A stretch of DNA of 36,984 nt from Azonexus sp. (GTDB lineage: Bacteria; Pseudomonadota; Gammaproteobacteria; Burkholderiales; Rhodocyclaceae): positions 1 to 36,984 of the forward strand of contig JAITMS010000125.1 of the NCBI GenBank assembly GCA_031277255.1, written 5' to 3'. The first letter of the stretch is position 1; the number at the start of each line of letters is the position of its first letter. Made by a program: the position numbers and the translations under genes. The notes beneath the pieces are model-generated. The model had not been told where the DNA came from. It made no database searches and worked only from the letters and a program-made list of their open reading frames with translations. Shown here piece by piece: positions 7,147 to 18,645 of the stretch.

Positions 7147-7916
7147 ACGCGCCGCTGCTCACCGCCCGCGACCTCACCGTCGATATTGGCGGTCGCCGTG
7201 TCGTCGCCAGTCTTGATCTCGATCTCGCGGCGGGCGAATGTCTGGCCATTCTTGGCCGCAATGGCGCGGGCAAGTCGACCCTGCTGTCCACCCTCGCCGG
7301 TCTGCGGCCGCCGACGGCGGGCGCGGTCTTGCTCGGCGGCGTCGATAGCGCGGCCCTGCCGCCCCGCGCTGCCGCCTTGCGCCGGGCCTGGCTCGGCCAG
7401 TTCCAGAACGATCCCTTCGGCTCGACGGTCCTGGAGACGGCGCTGACGGGCCGCCACCCACATCTCGGTCGCTGGGCCTGGGAATCGCCGGAGGACGCCG
7501 AACTGGCGCGGGCGGCGCTGGCCGCCGTCGGTCTGGCCGGGCTGGAAGCGCGGCAGATTCATACGCTTTCAGGCGGCGAGCGGCAGCGTCTCGGCATCGC
7601 CACCCTGCTCACCCAAGCGCCGCCGCTTTACCTGCTCGACGAGCCTTTATCGCATCTCGATCTCAATCACCAGATGGCGATCCTCGATCTGTTCGCCGCC
7701 ACCGCCCACCAACGCGAGGCCGGGGTCGTCATGGTCCTGCACGACCCGGCGCTGGCCCACCGCTTCTGCGACCGGGCGCTGCTGCTCTACGGCGATGGCG
7801 GCAGCGATTGCGGCCTGGTCGACGCCATCCTGACGGCGGCGACGCTCTCCGCGCTTTACGGCCACCGCCTGCGCCAGATCGAAGATGGCGGCTGGCGCTG
7901 CTTCATTCCTGACTGA
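7143..7916 (+). CDS. btuD: ABC transporter ATP-binding protein, probably BtuD
   Basis: The protein has 257 residues with all the nucleotide-binding motifs: Walker A GRNGAGKS near residue 38, a Q-loop around LGQFQNDP, signature LSGGERQR, Walker B LYLLDEP and the switch His in VLHDP. It belongs to the FepC/BtuD group that pairs with FecCD permeases. The start at 7143 overlaps the permease stop (ATGA), which implies translational coupling. The C-terminal 40 residues are short and variable, as usual for the group. B12 specificity is inferred from the cobalamin genes elsewhere in the window. Confidence 0.9.
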   Translation: MNAPLLTARDLTVDIGGRRVVASLDLDLAAGECLAILGRNGAGKSTLLSTLAGLRPPTAGAVLLGGVDSAALPPRAAALRRAWLGQFQNDPFGSTVLETALTGRHPHLGRWAWESPEDAELARAALAAVGLAGLEARQIHTLSGGERQRLGIATLLTQAPPLYLLDEPLSHLDLNHQMAILDLFAATAHQREAGVVMVLHDPALAHRFCDRALLLYGDGGSDCGLVDAILTAATLSALYGHRLRQIEDGGWRCFIPD

Positions 7917-7960
7917 CGACATTCCGGTTTTATCGAATCGACTTGTAGAGATGCGGCGAT

Positions 7961-7988
7961 TTTTTGGAAGGCTCGCCGCCGCTACAAT
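7961..7988 (+). promoter_or_regulatory. Possible promoter of the Tim44-like gene
   Basis: A good -10, TACAAT (7983-7988), stands 32 bases before the ATG. The -35 (TTTTTG at 7961-7966, 16-base spacer) is weak, so the call rests on the -10 and on the gap after the ABC operon. Confidence 0.35.
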
Positions 7989-8019
7989 CCGCCCACACTT
8001 TTTTCCCCAAGGAGACGCC

Positions 8020-8895
8020 ATGAACAGGTTTTTTGCCCTCGCCGCCGCCCTCATTCTCGGTTTCGCGCTCAACATCAACGCCGCCGAGGCTCGACGCTTC
8101 GGCGGCGGCGGTTCAACCGGCATCAAGCGTTCGGTGACGCCGCCGCCCCAGCGCAATGCCGCGCCCCAGACCCCAAGCCAGCAGCAGGCCGCGCCCGGCG
8201 GCAACGCGCAAACCCCGCCCAAATCCTCGTGGACGGGGCCGATTGCCGGTCTTGCCGCCGGTCTGGGTCTGGCCGCGCTGGCTTCCCACCTCGGCTTTGG
8301 CGAAGGACTTGCCAATGTGATGACGATCGCCCTCCTCGTCTTCATCGTCATCGCCGCCATCGCCTTCTTCAAGCGCAAACAAGCCGCCGCCCAGGGGCAA
8401 GGGATGCGCTATGCCGGAGCAGGCGCTGACTACGGCGGGCAATCCGGCTCCACCGTCCGGCCCGATTTCGCCCCCGCAGGCGGCCCGACTTCTTTCAACA
8501 GCGCGCCCGCCGCCAGCAATCTCCCCGCCGATTTCGACGCTGCGGGCTTTGCCCGTAATGCCAAGGTCAACTTTATCCGCCTGCAAGCCGCCAACGACGC
8601 GGGCAATCTCGACGACATCCGCGAATTCACCTCGCCGGAAATGTTCGCCGAAATCAAGCTGGCCATTGACGAACGCCAGGGCGCCAGCCAGGAAACCGAT
8701 GTCGTCCAGCTTGACGCCGAAGTCATCGACGTGACCGAAGAAGCAAACCGCTACATCGTCAGCGTGCATTTCAGCGGCCAGATCCGCGAACAACGGAACG
8801 GCCCGGTCGAAGCCTTCGCCGAAATCTGGCACATGACCAAACCGACCGACGGCAGCCGTGGCTGGGTCATTGCCGGTATTCAACAAACGCAATAA
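8020..8895 (+). CDS. Tim44-domain inner-membrane protein
   Basis: The protein has 291 residues from the ATG at 8020, preceded by AAGGAG. A signal-like N-terminus ends at AEA before RRFGGGGS. A low-complexity Pro/Gln/Ala stretch follows (about residues 35-72), then one or two hydrophobic segments near 75-118 (IAGLAAGLGLAALASHLGFG and MTIALLVFIVIAAIAFF). From about residue 180 there is a Tim44-like C-terminal domain (AKVNFIRLQAANDAGNLDD ... AEIWHMTKP ... GWVIAGIQQ). Bacterial members are exported or inner-membrane proteins of unknown job; the domain is known from the mitochondrial import motor, which does not transfer directly. It is a single gene between the ABC operon and a terminator. Confidence 0.88.
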   Translation: MNRFFALAAALILGFALNINAAEARRFGGGGSTGIKRSVTPPPQRNAAPQTPSQQQAAPGGNAQTPPKSSWTGPIAGLAAGLGLAALASHLGFGEGLANVMTIALLVFIVIAAIAFFKRKQAAAQGQGMRYAGAGADYGGQSGSTVRPDFAPAGGPTSFNSAPAASNLPADFDAAGFARNAKVNFIRLQAANDAGNLDDIREFTSPEMFAEIKLAIDERQGASQETDVVQLDAEVIDVTEEANRYIVSVHFSGQIREQRNGPVEAFAEIWHMTKPTDGSRGWVIAGIQQTQ

Positions 8896-8911
8896 ATCCG
8901 GCCCGCGCCCG

Positions 8912-8943
8912 AAAAACCGGCGGCTCACCCCGCCGGTTTTTTT
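8912..8943 (+). terminator. Terminator after the Tim44-like gene
   Basis: A 12-bp stem AAAAACCGGCGG (8912-8923) / CCGCCGGTTTTT (8930-8941) with a 6-base loop and seven T at the 3' side (8937-8943). The A-run on the other side would allow it to work on the minus strand too. Confidence 0.85.
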
Positions 8944-9000
8944 ATCCGCGTGTAGGATAGGCAAAGCGCCACTTCGCCAGAAACTGAAAATCTCCCCGCC

Positions 9001-9657
9001 ATGCCCCGCTACCCGCACATTCTGTTTGATCTCGATGGCACCCTGATTGATTCCGCCCCGGCCATTCTGGCCAGTTTTCGCGCCGCCTTTGCCGCCACCG
9101 GCAGCGCACCCGCCCGCGCCATCGACGACAGCGTGATCGGCCCGCCGCTCGACGAGACGCTGCAACTGCTCGCCGGCAGCGCCGAGCCAGCCCGCATCGC
9201 GCGGCTGGCCGAAGCCTTCAAGGCCAGTTACGACAGCGCGGGCTACCAGGCCACCGCTGCCTACCCCGGCGTTGCGGCGCTCTTGACCCAACTCGCAGAC
9301 GCCGGGCTGACGCTCTCGATCGCCACCAACAAGCGCCTTCACCCGACCCGGCTGATTCTCGAGCATCTCGGCTGGCGCGGCCACTTCGCGCATGTCTACG
9401 CCCTCGACCTGTTCACCCCGCGCCTGCCCGGCAAAGCGGCGATGATCGCCCGCCTGCTCGCCGATCAGGGCATTGCCAAAGAGCAGGCCATTTACATCGG
9501 CGACCGCGGCGAGGACGGCGAAGCGGCAGAGGCCAACGGCCTTCCCTTCATCGCCGTCACCTGGGGTTACGGCAGCCTGCAAGCCGACCAGATGCAGCCC
9601 GGCTGGCGGTCGGCGGCGCAGCCGGAGGCGCTGGCCGCCCTGTTGCTGGCGGATTAA
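9001..9657 (+). CDS. HAD-family phosphatase, phosphoglycolate-phosphatase type
   Basis: The 218-residue protein carries the HAD motifs in order: [10 protein letters not shown] (Asp10 nucleophile, Asp12 acid/base); an alpha-helical cap from about residue 20 to 85; II, SIATNK; III, the Lys in LPGKAAM; and [18 protein letters not shown]. The cap and the PYPGV-like segment (AYPGVAALL) are those of the Gph/PGP subfamily. Substrate may be 2-phosphoglycolate or another small phosphate ester. It starts at an ATG directly after CCCCGCC, with no evident ribosome-binding site, and is followed 11 bases later by murB. Confidence 0.88.
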   Translation: MPRYPHILFDLDGTLIDSAPAILASFRAAFAATGSAPARAIDDSVIGPPLDETLQLLAGSAEPARIARLAEAFKASYDSAGYQATAAYPGVAALLTQLADAGLTLSIATNKRLHPTRLILEHLGWRGHFAHVYALDLFTPRLPGKAAMIARLLADQGIAKEQAIYIGDRGEDGEAAEANGLPFIAVTWGYGSLQADQMQPGWRSAAQPEALAALLLAD

Positions 9658-9668
9658 ACCTGAAAACC

Positions 9669-10682
9669 ATGCCAGTTGCCGCCGCCATCGACCTCACCCC
9701 TTTCAATACCCTCGCCCTGCCCGGCAAGGCGGCGCGTTACCGGCGTTTGACCGAGGCCGGGCAACTGGCCGATCCGGCGCTGGCCGAGGACAAGCGTTTC
9801 ATCCTCGGCGGCGGCAGCAATCTCGTCCTGAACGGCGACATCGACCGACTGGTGCTGCACATGGCGATTCCCGGCAAGCGGCTGGCCGGAGAAGATGATG
9901 ACGCTTGGTACATCGAAGCTGGCGCCGGCGAGAACTGGCATGACTTCGTGCAATGGACGCTGGCCCAAGGCTGGCCGGGGCTGGAAAATCTCTCCCTCAT
10001 TCCCGGCACGGTCGGCGCTGCGCCGATCCAGAACATCGGCGCTTACGGGCTGGAAGTGAGTGACCGCTTCCACACCCTGAGCGCCTGGGATTTCAACCGC
10101 CGCGCCGAGGTCACCCTCGACCGCGCCGCCTGCCGCTTCGGCTACCGCGACAGCCTTTTCAAGCAACAAGGCTGGCATCTCGACGGACAGATGGCGATTA
10201 CCGCCGTCACCTTCCGCCTGCCCAAACGCTGGCAACCGAACCTTGACTACGCCGACCTGCGCGACCAACTCGCCGCCGCCGACATCGCCGCGCCAAGCCC
10301 AAGCCAGATCGCTGCCGCCGTGATGGCCGTGCGCCGCCGCAAATTGCCCGACCCGGCAGTCATCCCCAATGTCGGCAGCTTCTTCCACAACCCGCTGGTC
10401 AGCGCCGCTGCCGCCGCCGCGCTCCGCGCCAGCCACCCGGCGCTGCCCTGCTACCCGCAGCCCGATGGCCGGATCAAACTGGCCGCTGGCTGGCTGATCG
10501 AACAGGCTGGCTGGAAAGGCCGCCGCCTCGGCCCGGTCGGCATGTACGAAAAACAGGCCCTGATTCTGGTCAACCACGGCGGCGCAACGGGCGCCGATGT
10601 GCGGCGGACGATGACGGCAGTGCAGGCGGCGGTGCGGGAAAAATTCGGCGTCGAATTACAGGCGGAGCCGGTTTTTATCTGA
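9669..10682 (+). CDS. murB: UDP-N-acetylenolpyruvoylglucosamine reductase MurB (type I)
   Basis: The 337-residue protein makes UDP-MurNAc from UDP-GlcNAc-enolpyruvate with FAD and NADPH, an essential cytoplasmic step of peptidoglycan synthesis. The FAD-binding domain has [20 protein letters not shown] and [18 protein letters not shown]. The substrate domain carries the substrate-binding Arg in FGYRDSLFK, the catalytic Ser in NVGSFFHNP, and the C-terminal Glu in QAEPVFI. Length and the intact GYRDS loop are those of type I enzymes such as that of E. coli. It follows the HAD gene closely and may be cotranscribed with it. Confidence 0.96.
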   Translation: MPVAAAIDLTPFNTLALPGKAARYRRLTEAGQLADPALAEDKRFILGGGSNLVLNGDIDRLVLHMAIPGKRLAGEDDDAWYIEAGAGENWHDFVQWTLAQGWPGLENLSLIPGTVGAAPIQNIGAYGLEVSDRFHTLSAWDFNRRAEVTLDRAACRFGYRDSLFKQQGWHLDGQMAITAVTFRLPKRWQPNLDYADLRDQLAAADIAAPSPSQIAAAVMAVRRRKLPDPAVIPNVGSFFHNPLVSAAAAAALRASHPALPCYPQPDGRIKLAAGWLIEQAGWKGRRLGPVGMYEKQALILVNHGGATGADVRRTMTAVQAAVREKFGVELQAEPVFI

Positions 10683-10770
10683 CGGAGGAGAGGCGCTTCG
10701 CGCAACGGCTGGAAAGTAAACGCGAAGAAGATCGCCTTTGTCGGCACGATGTTCCGTTAGACTCGATCCC

Positions 10771-11364
10771 ATGAAATGCCTTGTTGTTATTGCTCACCCG
10801 GTCACTGACAGCCTGTGTCAGGCAATGGCTCAATCTGCCATCTCCACTTTGACGGCAAAAGGCCACGAGGTCATCATCGAAGATCTCTATCTCTCTGATT
10901 TTTCACCAGCCCTAACGGCCAGCGAGCGCCGCAGTTACTACAGCCCGACCTTTGACGCCGCTGCCGTTCAAGATCAAATTCATCGTTTGCTTACCGCCGA
11001 AGGCTTGGTGCTCGTTTTTCCCACCTGGTGGTTTTCCTTTCCGGCCATATTGAAAGGGTGGTTTGACCGTGTCTGGGCACCGGGAATTGCCTACGATCAC
11101 GCGACTGATTTTGGCCCAATCAAACCCCTGCTCCAAAACCTTCGCAAAACATTGGCGATTACTTCTCTTGGCTCACCGTGGTGGATTGATCGCTTTATAC
11201 TCCGGCAGCCAGTAAAGCGCATATTAAAAGTTGCCTTGCTTGGCGCTTGCGCGCCCAAGTGTCAATTTGCCATGCTGTCGCTTTACAAGGCGGAATCTCT
11301 CACGCAAACCCGGATTGATTCATTCTGTTCGCGTATTGAACACGCACTTTCCAAGTGGACATAG
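10771..11364 (+). CDS. NAD(P)H-dependent oxidoreductase, flavodoxin-2 fold (NQO/MdaB-like)
   Basis: The protein has 197 residues from the ATG at 10771. It begins with KCLVVIAHPVTDSLCQAM, the FMN/FAD phosphate-binding loop of the flavodoxin-2 fold. It continues with FPTWWFSFPAILKGWFDRVW, the hallmark of NAD(P)H:quinone reductases and related flavoproteins. The cofactor would be FAD or FMN; the physiological acceptor is unknown. The DNA from about 10690 to 11680 is visibly richer in A/T than the flanking murB and metH, which hints at a separate origin of this gene and the next one. Confidence 0.88.
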   Translation: MKCLVVIAHPVTDSLCQAMAQSAISTLTAKGHEVIIEDLYLSDFSPALTASERRSYYSPTFDAAAVQDQIHRLLTAEGLVLVFPTWWFSFPAILKGWFDRVWAPGIAYDHATDFGPIKPLLQNLRKTLAITSLGSPWWIDRFILRQPVKRILKVALLGACAPKCQFAMLSLYKAESLTQTRIDSFCSRIEHALSKWT

Positions 11365-11441
11365 TTTTTCTGTCGCCATGACCATTTCATATACTCCATA
11401 AGTCTCACATCAGATTAGGATCAGGCTAAACAGGAAATAAT

Positions 11442-11675
11442 ATGCCGCTCGGAGACATTGCTGGTGAAGTGCTTGGGGGAATCTTCCGCTTTGTCGGGCG
11501 TGCCCTGTTCGAGATTGTTGGTGAGATCGTCATCAAAGGCGCTGGCTATGTTCTCATCCGTATTTTCAAACCTAAATCAGAGCCAGACGAATTAGCTTGC
11601 GCCATTGTCGGTTTGCTTTTTTGGGCAGCCGTTGGCGTCGGCGCTTACTTTGTCTATCGCAGCACAATGGCCTGA
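11442..11675 (+). CDS. Small membrane protein of unknown function
   Basis: The product has 77 residues, with AGGA nine bases before the ATG. Two hydrophobic stretches are visible, GGIFRFVGRALFEIVGEIVI and ACAIVGLLFWAAVGVGAYFV, separated by a charged loop (RIFKPKSEPDE). I do not recognise the family. It lies in the same A/T-rich patch as the flavodoxin-fold gene and its stop is four bases from the stop of the convergent metH. The clear ribosome-binding site and the membrane pattern make it a likely real gene. Confidence 0.65.
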   Translation: MPLGDIAGEVLGGIFRFVGRALFEIVGEIVIKGAGYVLIRIFKPKSEPDELACAIVGLLFWAAVGVGAYFVYRSTMA

Positions 11676-11679
11676 TTCG

Positions 11680-15345
<3,666 letters not shown>

Positions 15346-15383
15346 GTGATTTCCTCGGCAAGACAAGAACCGGGAACGCCAGC

Positions 15384-15426
15384 AAAAAACGGCGTCACAA
15401 ACCGGCGGATGGTTTGCGAGCGCCGT
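15384..15426 (-). terminator. Attenuator terminator in the metH leader
   Basis: On the minus strand a stem forms between 15426-15411 (ACGGCG, then CAAACC) and 15403-15389 (GGTTTG, then CGCCGT), with one bulge and one mismatch. It is followed by TTTTTT (15389-15384). Its 5' arm includes the GGCGCTC segment that the SAH riboswitch needs for its pseudoknot, so the two structures exclude each other. Confidence 0.8.
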
Positions 15427-15482
15427 TGATCGTTGCCGAGCCTGGCCCCAGATCATGCTGGAGTCGCAGCGCCCCTCGGCAG
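15416..15482 (-). promoter_or_regulatory. S-adenosylhomocysteine (SAH) riboswitch controlling metH
   Basis: The minus strand matches the SAH aptamer pattern. A 5' arm GCCGAG (15480-15475) is followed by GGGCGCTGCGAC, a short hairpin TCCAGCATGATCTGGG, then GCCAGGCTCGGC whose CTCGGC (15440-15435) closes P1. A linker leads to ACGGCGCTCGC (15426-15416), which can pair as a pseudoknot with GGGCGCTG. These are the conserved elements of the family, found upstream of ahcY and metH genes in proteobacteria. SAH binding is known to turn expression on; here it would block formation of the overlapping terminator. Confidence 0.9.
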
Positions 15483-15489
15483 AGGCGCT

Positions 15490-15518
15490 AGTCTACCGGG
15501 CGCGTTGGCCGCTGCCAA
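15490..15518 (-). promoter_or_regulatory. Sigma70 promoter of metH
   Basis: On the minus strand TTGGCA (15518-15513), a 17-base spacer and TAGACT (15495-15490). Transcription would start near 15483, exactly at the first base of the riboswitch. Confidence 0.8.
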
Positions 15519-15551
15519 GGAGATTGACCTGGGTTTTCCACGGTCAGACTA

Positions 15552-15581
15552 TTGCTCCGTCCCATCAAGCAATGCTAGTAT
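15552..15581 (+). promoter_or_regulatory. Extended -10 promoter upstream of the NYN gene
   Basis: TTGCTC (15552-15557), an 18-base spacer and TAGTAT (15576-15581) preceded by TGC, giving an extended -10 (TGCTAGTAT). The predicted start is near 15588, about 90 bases before the NYN gene, with a terminator in between. Confidence 0.6.
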
Positions 15582-15632
15582 CAGGATGTTGCTGCCTGTG
15601 TCCACTACGTTATTTGGCGCGGCAGCCTACAA

Positions 15633-15660
15633 AAAGCCCCGAAAGGGGCTTTATCTTTTT
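15633..15660 (+). terminator. Terminator inside the leader of the NYN gene
   Basis: Stem AAAGCCCC (15633-15640) / GGGGCTTT (15645-15652) with a GAAA tetraloop is followed by ATCTTTTTT. On the minus strand the same stem is followed by TTGT, so it could work both ways. It sits between two divergent promoters and 20 bases before the NYN start codon. It is either an attenuator of that gene or the end of a short RNA starting near 15588. Confidence 0.7.
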
Positions 15661-15680
15661 TAACTCCGAAAGGATAACGT

Positions 15681-16538
15681 ATGGACCGCTACGCCGTCTT
15701 TGTTGACGCGGGTTATTTCTTCGCCGCTGGCGCTCAAGCTGCCTTTGGCAATCACACTCCCCGCAAACAAATTGCCTTGAAATCGCCTGCTGCGACGCTG
15801 GCCGATCTCTGTCACGAGGCTGCCCTGGTGACCGACAATCTTCCGCTCCTGCGCGCCTATTGGTACGACGCCATGCCAGGGCCGCGCCTCTCGCTGGAGC
15901 AATCGGCGATCGCCATGCTGGCTGGCGTGAAGTTACGGCTCGGCGCCATCAATAGCGCCGGTGAGCAAAAAGGCGTCGACTCCCTCATCGTGACCGACCT
16001 CATTGACCTTGCCCGGAACCGGGCCATTGCCGATGCCGTCGTGGTCACCGGAGATGAAGATTTACGCATCGCCGTCCAGGTCGCGCAGTCGTTCGGGGTG
16101 CGCGTCCACATTCTCGCGGCAGGCGACCCATCGAAAAACGTCAGCCCGGCGTTACAGATGGAAGCCGATTCCGTTACAGCCCTTGGCGCAGACTGGTTGG
16201 CCACGCATCTTGAGTTACTCCCCGCGGTGGCGAAGACAGCCGCCGCAGTGACGCCGCCCAATCAAGCCCCAATTCCCGTCGCCAAGACGACCGTCAGCGA
16301 TGAAATCGGCGCTGCCGCTATCGTTGTTATCGAAGAGATGCTAAAAACCATCGCCCCGGAACAATTGGCACAGTTGGTTCAACACTTCTCGACTCAGCAA
16401 ACAGTCCCGCCGGAATATGATCGTCCCCTGGTGGCCAAAGTGTCGGCTTCCCTTTCCGGCAAACGCTTCACAGGCGAAGAGAATCGCTATATCCGCGGAC
16501 TGTTCGTGCGGGCCGTAAAAAACCATCGTCGCACATAG
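15681..16538 (+). CDS. NYN-domain (PIN-like) protein, putative RNase
   Basis: The protein has 285 residues; AAAGGA stands before the ATG. The N-terminal half is an NYN domain of the LabA/DUF88 type: VFVDAGYF with Asp9, KGVDSLIVTDLID and VVTGDEDLRIAVQ supply the acidic residues expected at the metal site, and a Rossmann-like VRVHILAAG follows. The C-terminal part (about residues 190-285) has a helical segment and a basic end (RAVKNHRRT) that could be an OST-HTH/LOTUS-like or other RNA-binding tail, which I cannot confirm. Proteins of this family are suspected ribonucleases. It is a single gene with an unusual leader (promoter, terminator, start). Confidence 0.85.
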   Translation: MDRYAVFVDAGYFFAAGAQAAFGNHTPRKQIALKSPAATLADLCHEAALVTDNLPLLRAYWYDAMPGPRLSLEQSAIAMLAGVKLRLGAINSAGEQKGVDSLIVTDLIDLARNRAIADAVVVTGDEDLRIAVQVAQSFGVRVHILAAGDPSKNVSPALQMEADSVTALGADWLATHLELLPAVAKTAAAVTPPNQAPIPVAKTTVSDEIGAAAIVVIEEMLKTIAPEQLAQLVQHFSTQQTVPPEYDRPLVAKVSASLSGKRFTGEENRYIRGLFVRAVKNHRRT

Positions 16539-16561
16539 GCATCGCCCTCAATTTTTACGGA

Positions 16562-17056
16562 TCAGCCCTTCGGCTGAACCCGCCGCGAGGTTTTCCTGAC
16601 CGTGCCGCTGCCGCTGTCGAAATGCACCATGAAATAGGTTTCGTCCATCACCGGCACGCCTTCGATCCGCCATTCCCAGACTTCTTCGCGCAGATTGTTG
16701 AATACTGTGCGCGAACCGGGCGCGCCGAGGAGGCGGCGGATTTGCTCGTGGCTCATGCCGGGCCGCACTGCCGCGTAGTGTTCGTCATTGAGCACCTGCT
16801 CGACGCGGCTGACGATCTGCCGCTGGTCAAAGCTGATCATCCAGCACTGGACGCCCATCGGCTGTCGGCTGTACTCCCAGGTGACGGTGCCGTCGGCGTT
16901 GCTGAAACGAAAGCCGGGTTCGCCCATCCGTTGCTCGACTTCGGCGGCGGTGGTGACGCCGGGCTGGATCTGCGGCAGATTGACCGCGTCGCAAGCGGGC
17001 AACAGGGCTGCCGCCAGGGCGCTGGCGATGGCGGCGAAAAATCCGGTTTTGGCCAT
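16562..17056 (-). CDS. BamE/SmpA-OmlA-like lipoprotein
   Basis: The 164-residue protein starts at 17056 with GGAG upstream. It has a lipoprotein signal peptide ending in the lipobox LLPAC (Cys22), so it should be a lipid-anchored protein facing the periplasm. The body has two BamE-like repeats: LPQIQPGVTTAAEVEQRMG with FSNADGTVTWEYSRQP, and VRPGMSHEQIRRLLGAPG with REEVWEWRIEG. The family includes BamE, a component of the outer-membrane protein assembly machine. This one is longer than BamE and duplicated, so a related lipoprotein is safer than calling it BamE itself. It is a single gene, convergent with the NYN gene. Confidence 0.85.
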   Translation of the reverse strand: MAKTGFFAAIASALAAALLPACDAVNLPQIQPGVTTAAEVEQRMGEPGFRFSNADGTVTWEYSRQPMGVQCWMISFDQRQIVSRVEQVLNDEHYAAVRPGMSHEQIRRLLGAPGSRTVFNNLREEVWEWRIEGVPVMDETYFMVHFDSGSGTVRKTSRRVQPKG

Positions 17057-17128
17057 GATCGACTCCGGGGGTGGATACGCCTGGTACTTTAGAGCGGTTT
17101 GAGTCAAGTGCATACACACACCATACCG

Positions 17129-17234
17129 TTCGGGCTTCGCCTGTCCCTTCGATAGACTCAGGACAGGCGAAGCCCGGTTCAAGCCTCCGTATCCTTTCTC
17201 CGCACCGTCCTTCGACAAGCTCAGGACGAACGGG
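17129..17234. repeat. Two adjacent REP-like hairpins
   Basis: First hairpin: CGGGCTTCGCCTGTCC (17131-17146) pairs perfectly with 17161-17176 around TTCGATAGACTCA. Second: CCGTCC TTCGACAAGCTCA GGACGAACGG (17206-17233). The loops are alike (TTCGAnA..CTCA), so these are two members of one family; the TTCGACAAGCTCAGGACGAACGG form is, to my knowledge, widely dispersed in betaproteobacterial genomes. The second hairpin provides the stop codon of the ClC gene. Confidence 0.85.
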
Positions 17235-18645
17235 AGTATTTGAACCGCGCCAGCATACTGGCCGCCAGCGTGGCGTAGAGGGGGCGGCTGATCATGCGCG
17301 AGATGGCGGCGGCGATGACGGCGACGGCCATCAGCGAGAGCACCAGCGGGCGGCCATTGATCATTTCCATGACGATCAGGGACGAGGTGATCGGCGCTTG
17401 CGTCGCCGCTGCCAGAAAACCGGCCATGCCGATGGCGATCAGGGCGGTGTTGCCGCCGTCGCCCCAGAGCACGGCGATGTCGTAGCCGATGCCGGCGCCG
17501 GTGGCCAGCGCCGGGGCGAAGATGCCGCCGGGGACGCCAGTCCAGGCCGTCAGCCAGGTGGTCAGGAACTTGAGCGGGCCGAAGGCCAGGGCGGCGGGCG
17601 GCGCTTCGCCGTGCAGCAATTGGGCGGCGGGTTCAATGCCGGAACCGAAGGTCGCGCCTTCGGCGGCAAGGCCGATGACGGCAATCATCAGCCCCAGCGC
17701 CGCCGCGAAGCGGATCGGCCAGCGCCGCCGCACGGCCAGCAGAGGCCGCATGGGCGCGGCCCAGCGCGGCAGCGGCCCGCGCACCGCGCCGCCGGTCAGC
17801 GTAATAATCATCAATTTGGCGAACAGGCCGCCGAGAAGGCCGACCACGACCGTCACCATCAGCCCCGGCAAGAGCAGATGCCAGCCCGGCGGCGCGATGT
17901 CGACCGCGCCGAAATAGGCTTTGTCGCCGAAAACCGAGATACCCATCAAGCCAGCCAAGACGATGGCGGCGATGACGACGCCGCTGAAGCGGGCGTCGGT
18001 GCGGCGCGACAGTTCCTCGAAGGCGAACACGACACCGGCCAGCGGCGCGTTGAAGGCGGCCGCGATGCCCGCCGCGCCGCCCGCCACCAGCAAGGTCTGC
18101 GGCGTCAGGCTGCGGGCGCTCAGCCAGCGGCGGCTGCGCAGCATGACGCCAGCGGCGATCTGCACCGACGGGCCTTCCTTGCCGATCGACAGCCCGGCGG
18201 CGAAACCGGCAGTGCCAAGCAGCAGCTTGGCCGCCGCCAGTTTGAGCGAAACAAAGCCGTGCTGACCGGCTTCATCGAGGCTTGGGTCTTGTGCCGCAAT
18301 CACCTGTGGAATGCCGGAACCCGCCGACATCGGCGCATAGCGGCGGGTCAGCCAGACGATGCCAGCGGTCAGGAGCGGCGTCCACAGCAGTGGCAGCCAC
18401 CAGGCGCGCGCCGTCATGGCGCTAAAGAGGCCAAAGGCGCGTTCGATCAGCAACGTAAACAGCACCACCACCGCGCCCGCCAGCGCGGCATAGGCGAGCA
18501 CGATGGCACGGTCGAGCCAGAGCCTGCCGTCGAGCACTTCGGTCTTCAACTGACGGTAAAAATCCGGGTCGCCCGGACGGCGGTGATCGGGCGCGGCGGG
18601 GCCGACATCAGGAGAATCGGGATCGGGGCGTTGAGCGTTGTTCAT
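17221..18645 (-). CDS. clcA: ClC-family chloride/proton antiporter
   Basis: The protein has 474 residues from the ATG at 18645, which overlaps the stop of the upstream transporter gene (ATGA). It has the three ClC filter motifs, GSGIPQ (near 109), GKEGP with the gating Glu157, and GGIFAPALATG. It also has Glu210-Glu211 in FAFEELS at the position of the internal proton glutamate of the E. coli antiporter. Those residues argue for H+/Cl- exchange rather than a channel. No CBS domains follow. The reading frame ends inside a REP hairpin (last residues KYSRSS), so the natural C-terminus may have been trimmed or replaced by the repeat. The role is probably acid resistance or pH/anion balance. Confidence 0.93.
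   Translation of the reverse strand: MNNAQRPDPDSPDVGPAAPDHRRPGDPDFYRQLKTEVLDGRLWLDRAIVLAYAALAGAVVVLFTLLIERAFGLFSAMTARAWWLPLLWTPLLTAGIVWLTRRYAPMSAGSGIPQVIAAQDPSLDEAGQHGFVSLKLAAAKLLLGTAGFAAGLSIGKEGPSVQIAAGVMLRSRRWLSARSLTPQTLLVAGGAAGIAAAFNAPLAGVVFAFEELSRRTDARFSGVVIAAIVLAGLMGISVFGDKAYFGAVDIAPPGWHLLLPGLMVTVVVGLLGGLFAKLMIITLTGGAVRGPLPRWAAPMRPLLAVRRRWPIRFAAALGLMIAVIGLAAEGATFGSGIEPAAQLLHGEAPPAALAFGPLKFLTTWLTAWTGVPGGIFAPALATGAGIGYDIAVLWGDGGNTALIAIGMAGFLAAATQAPITSSLIVMEMINGRPLVLSLMAVAVIAAAISRMISRPLYATLAASMLARFKYSRSS

Noticed and set aside
8113-9582. Minus-strand open frame spanning the Tim44-like and HAD phosphatase genes
   Set aside because: It crosses two genes and a clear terminator, and both plus-strand genes have complete family motifs.
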